Source: Candidatus Omnitrophota bacterium (GTDB lineage: Bacteria > Omnitrophota > Gorgyraeia > Gygaellales > Profunditerraquicolaceae). Taken from it: DNA of 7,138 bases. The notes beneath the pieces are model-generated. The model saw only the letters and a list, made by a program, of their open reading frames with translations, made no database searches and had not been told where the DNA came from. The position numbers and the translations under genes are program-made. Below, in pieces: positions 5,881 to 7,138 of this stretch. The stretch's first letter is position 1. Each line of letters opens with the position of its first letter. The stretch is taken from NCBI GenBank assembly GCA_028719265.1, contig JAQUKF010000061.1, positions 1 through 7,138 on the forward strand, written 5' to 3'.

Positions 5881-6732
5881 ATGGAAGAGGCGATCAGGAA
5901 AGCGGATGTTTTAATCGAGGCATTACCTTATATAAAGAAGTTCCACAAGAAGGCCATCGTTATCAAGTACGGCGGCAGCATAATGAGCGATACCAAGATC
6001 CGTAACGGCGTCCTGGAGGATATAGTCTTTCTGAATTTTATGGGTTTGCGTCCTATCCTTGTGCACGGAGGGGGTCCGAATATCAGCGACCGCATACGCG
6101 CTTCCGGGAAGAAGACGGAATTCGTCGAGGGGATGCGGGTTACCGACGAAGAGACATTGAAGGTGGTCGAAGAAGAGCTGCAGGTGCTCAACGACATGAT
6201 CGTAAGAGAGATCGGCGAGATGGGGGGAAGGGCTGTCGGTTTGAACGGCAAGAATGACAACCTGATCGAAGCGGAGAAGAAGACCAAGATCGATATCGGC
6301 CTGGTAGGAAACATCAAAGGAATAAACACCGAGTTGTTGAACGCGGAATTACACAAGGATAAGATAGTAGTGGTCCTGCCGATGGGCAAAGGCAGGGACA
6401 GGAAGGCCTATAACGTAAACGCGGATGAGGCCGCTGCCAGCATTGCGGCAAGCCTGCCCGCGGAGAAATTCGTCCTGATGACCAATGTTAAAGGGATCAT
6501 GCGTAACGCCGAAGATAAGAATTCCTTTATTTCCACCCTGCACATCAAAGAGGTAAGCGGCTTGATCGAAAGCAAGGTCATCCAGCAGGGTATGATCCCC
6601 AAGGTGAACGCCTGTATTTCGGCTATCAGCGGGGGAGTGAAGAAGACGCATATTATTGACGCGCGCACCCCGCATGGCCTGCTCCTGGAGATATTTACCG
6701 ATAAGGGCATAGGAACCGAGATCGTGAAATGA
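5881..6732 (+). CDS. argB: acetylglutamate kinase, arginine-sensitive type
   Basis: 283 residues. It phosphorylates N-acetylglutamate, the second step of arginine synthesis. Kinase marks are K29 in IKYGGS, the Gly loop LVHGGGPNI (60-68), NVNADEAA (N178, D182) for substrate and catalysis, and GMIPK (K241) for ATP. Two features match the hexameric, arginine-inhibited class: an N-terminal helix ending EALPYIKKF (13-21), and the C-terminal arginine-site signature HGLLLEIFTDKGIGT (H265 to T279). E. coli-type insensitive enzymes lack the N-terminal helix. The start ATG 5881 follows GGAAGG (5871-5876) at 4 nt, overlapping the argJ stop. Its stop overlaps the argD start as ATGA. It is likely the feedback-control point of this operon, which fits an argJ-based acetyl cycle. 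One unusual detail is YGGS where most relatives have YGGN. Confidence 0.96.
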   Translation: MEEAIRKADVLIEALPYIKKFHKKAIVIKYGGSIMSDTKIRNGVLEDIVFLNFMGLRPILVHGGGPNISDRIRASGKKTEFVEGMRVTDEETLKVVEEELQVLNDMIVREIGEMGGRAVGLNGKNDNLIEAEKKTKIDIGLVGNIKGINTELLNAELHKDKIVVVLPMGKGRDRKAYNVNADEAAASIAASLPAEKFVLMTNVKGIMRNAEDKNSFISTLHIKEVSGLIESKVIQQGMIPKVNACISAISGGVKKTHIIDARTPHGLLLEIFTDKGIGTEIVK

Positions 6733-7138
6733 AGCTGGAGAATATTTTTGAAGCTTATAAAGAGTATATAATGCCTACCTATAACAAGACGGCTGTTGTC
6801 TTTGTCAAGGGTAAGGGGTCGCGGCTCTGGGATATTAAGGGTAAGGTTTACCTGGATTTCTTTCCGGGTTGGGGAGTGGGCAGCGTGGGGCACTGTCATC
6901 CCAAGGTCATGCAGGGCATACGCGAACAGGTGGGAAAGCTGATATTCGTGCCGAATAATTACTATCATCCTTTTCAGGCCAAGCTTGCCGAGGAGCTTAT
7001 CTACCGGAGTTTTCCCGGGAAGGTCTTTTTCGCGAATTCCGGGGCGGAGGCCAACGAAGGCGCGATCAAGCTGGCCAGGAAATTCGGGGCAACTTCGGGA
7101 AGGTTTGAAATAATCACTTTTGAGAACGCTTTTCATGG
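6729..7138 (+). CDS. argD: acetylornithine aminotransferase, 3' end outside window
   Basis: First 136 residues plus two bases of a fold-type I PLP aminotransferase. It converts N-acetylglutamate semialdehyde to N-acetylornithine with glutamate as amino donor; related enzymes also act on succinyl-diaminopimelate in lysine synthesis. Visible marks are RLWDIKGKVYLDF (32-44), VGHCHPKV (53-60), the PLP phosphate-binding NSGAEANEGAIKLARK (from N103), and FENAFHG at the window edge. The catalytic Lys lies beyond the edge. The start ATG 6729 overlaps the argB stop (ATGA), implying coupled translation; an internal Met at residue 15 is a weaker candidate. No separate promoter or strong ribosome site is visible. 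The class includes ornithine and GABA aminotransferases, but the operon context supports argD. Confidence 0.92.
   Translation, partial: MKLENIFEAYKEYIMPTYNKTAVVFVKGKGSRLWDIKGKVYLDFFPGWGVGSVGHCHPKVMQGIREQVGKLIFVPNNYYHPFQAKLAEELIYRSFPGKVFFANSGAEANEGAIKLARKFGATSGRFEIITFENAFH

Overview
The window is an ordinary, tightly packed stretch of bacterial chromosome, entirely on the + strand. It holds biosynthetic and housekeeping genes: the 3' part of a 3-isopropylmalate dehydrogenase gene (leuB type), asd, truA, rplM, rpsI, argC, argJ, argB and the 5' part of argD. I see no mobile element, CRISPR array, tRNA or rRNA, and no sign of a new multi-gene system. Base composition is moderate, Arg AGG and Ile ATA codons are frequent in most genes, and codon use does not shift between genes, so the whole block looks native. 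The gene order and the protein variants suggest an uncultured, environmental anaerobe-type lineage (Omnitrophota or a deltaproteobacterial-type relative). That assignment is inference from recollection and needs a database search.

Region 1 (1-2493): leuB, asd and truA run with a 5-nt gap and then a 25-nt overlap, so they probably share a transcript that begins upstream of the window. leuB serves leucine synthesis. asd makes aspartate semialdehyde for lysine, threonine, methionine and isoleucine. truA makes pseudouridine in the tRNA anticodon arm.

Region 2 (2494-3450): a near-consensus extended -10 sigma70-type promoter sits immediately before rplM. Its predicted start site is only a few bases from the rplM ATG, so the mRNA should be leaderless or nearly so. 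rplM and rpsI (L13 and S9) form a two-gene unit closed by a strong intrinsic terminator.

Region 3 (3451-3631): an intergenic region with a GC-rich stretch that can fold in two mutually exclusive ways, then a good sigma70-type promoter and a short leader for argC.

Region 4 (3632-7138): argC-argJ-argB-argD, the central steps of arginine synthesis from N-acetylglutamate to N-acetylornithine. argJ recycles the acetyl group, and ArgB carries the sequence marks of the arginine-feedback-inhibited kinase class. Together these indicate the acetyl-cycling version of the pathway, controlled at ArgB. argB and argD overlap by ATGA. The most useful points for follow-up are the leaderless rplM start, the Lys-Tyr pair in the LeuB cofactor loop, and the unexplained hairpins before argC and between argC and argJ.
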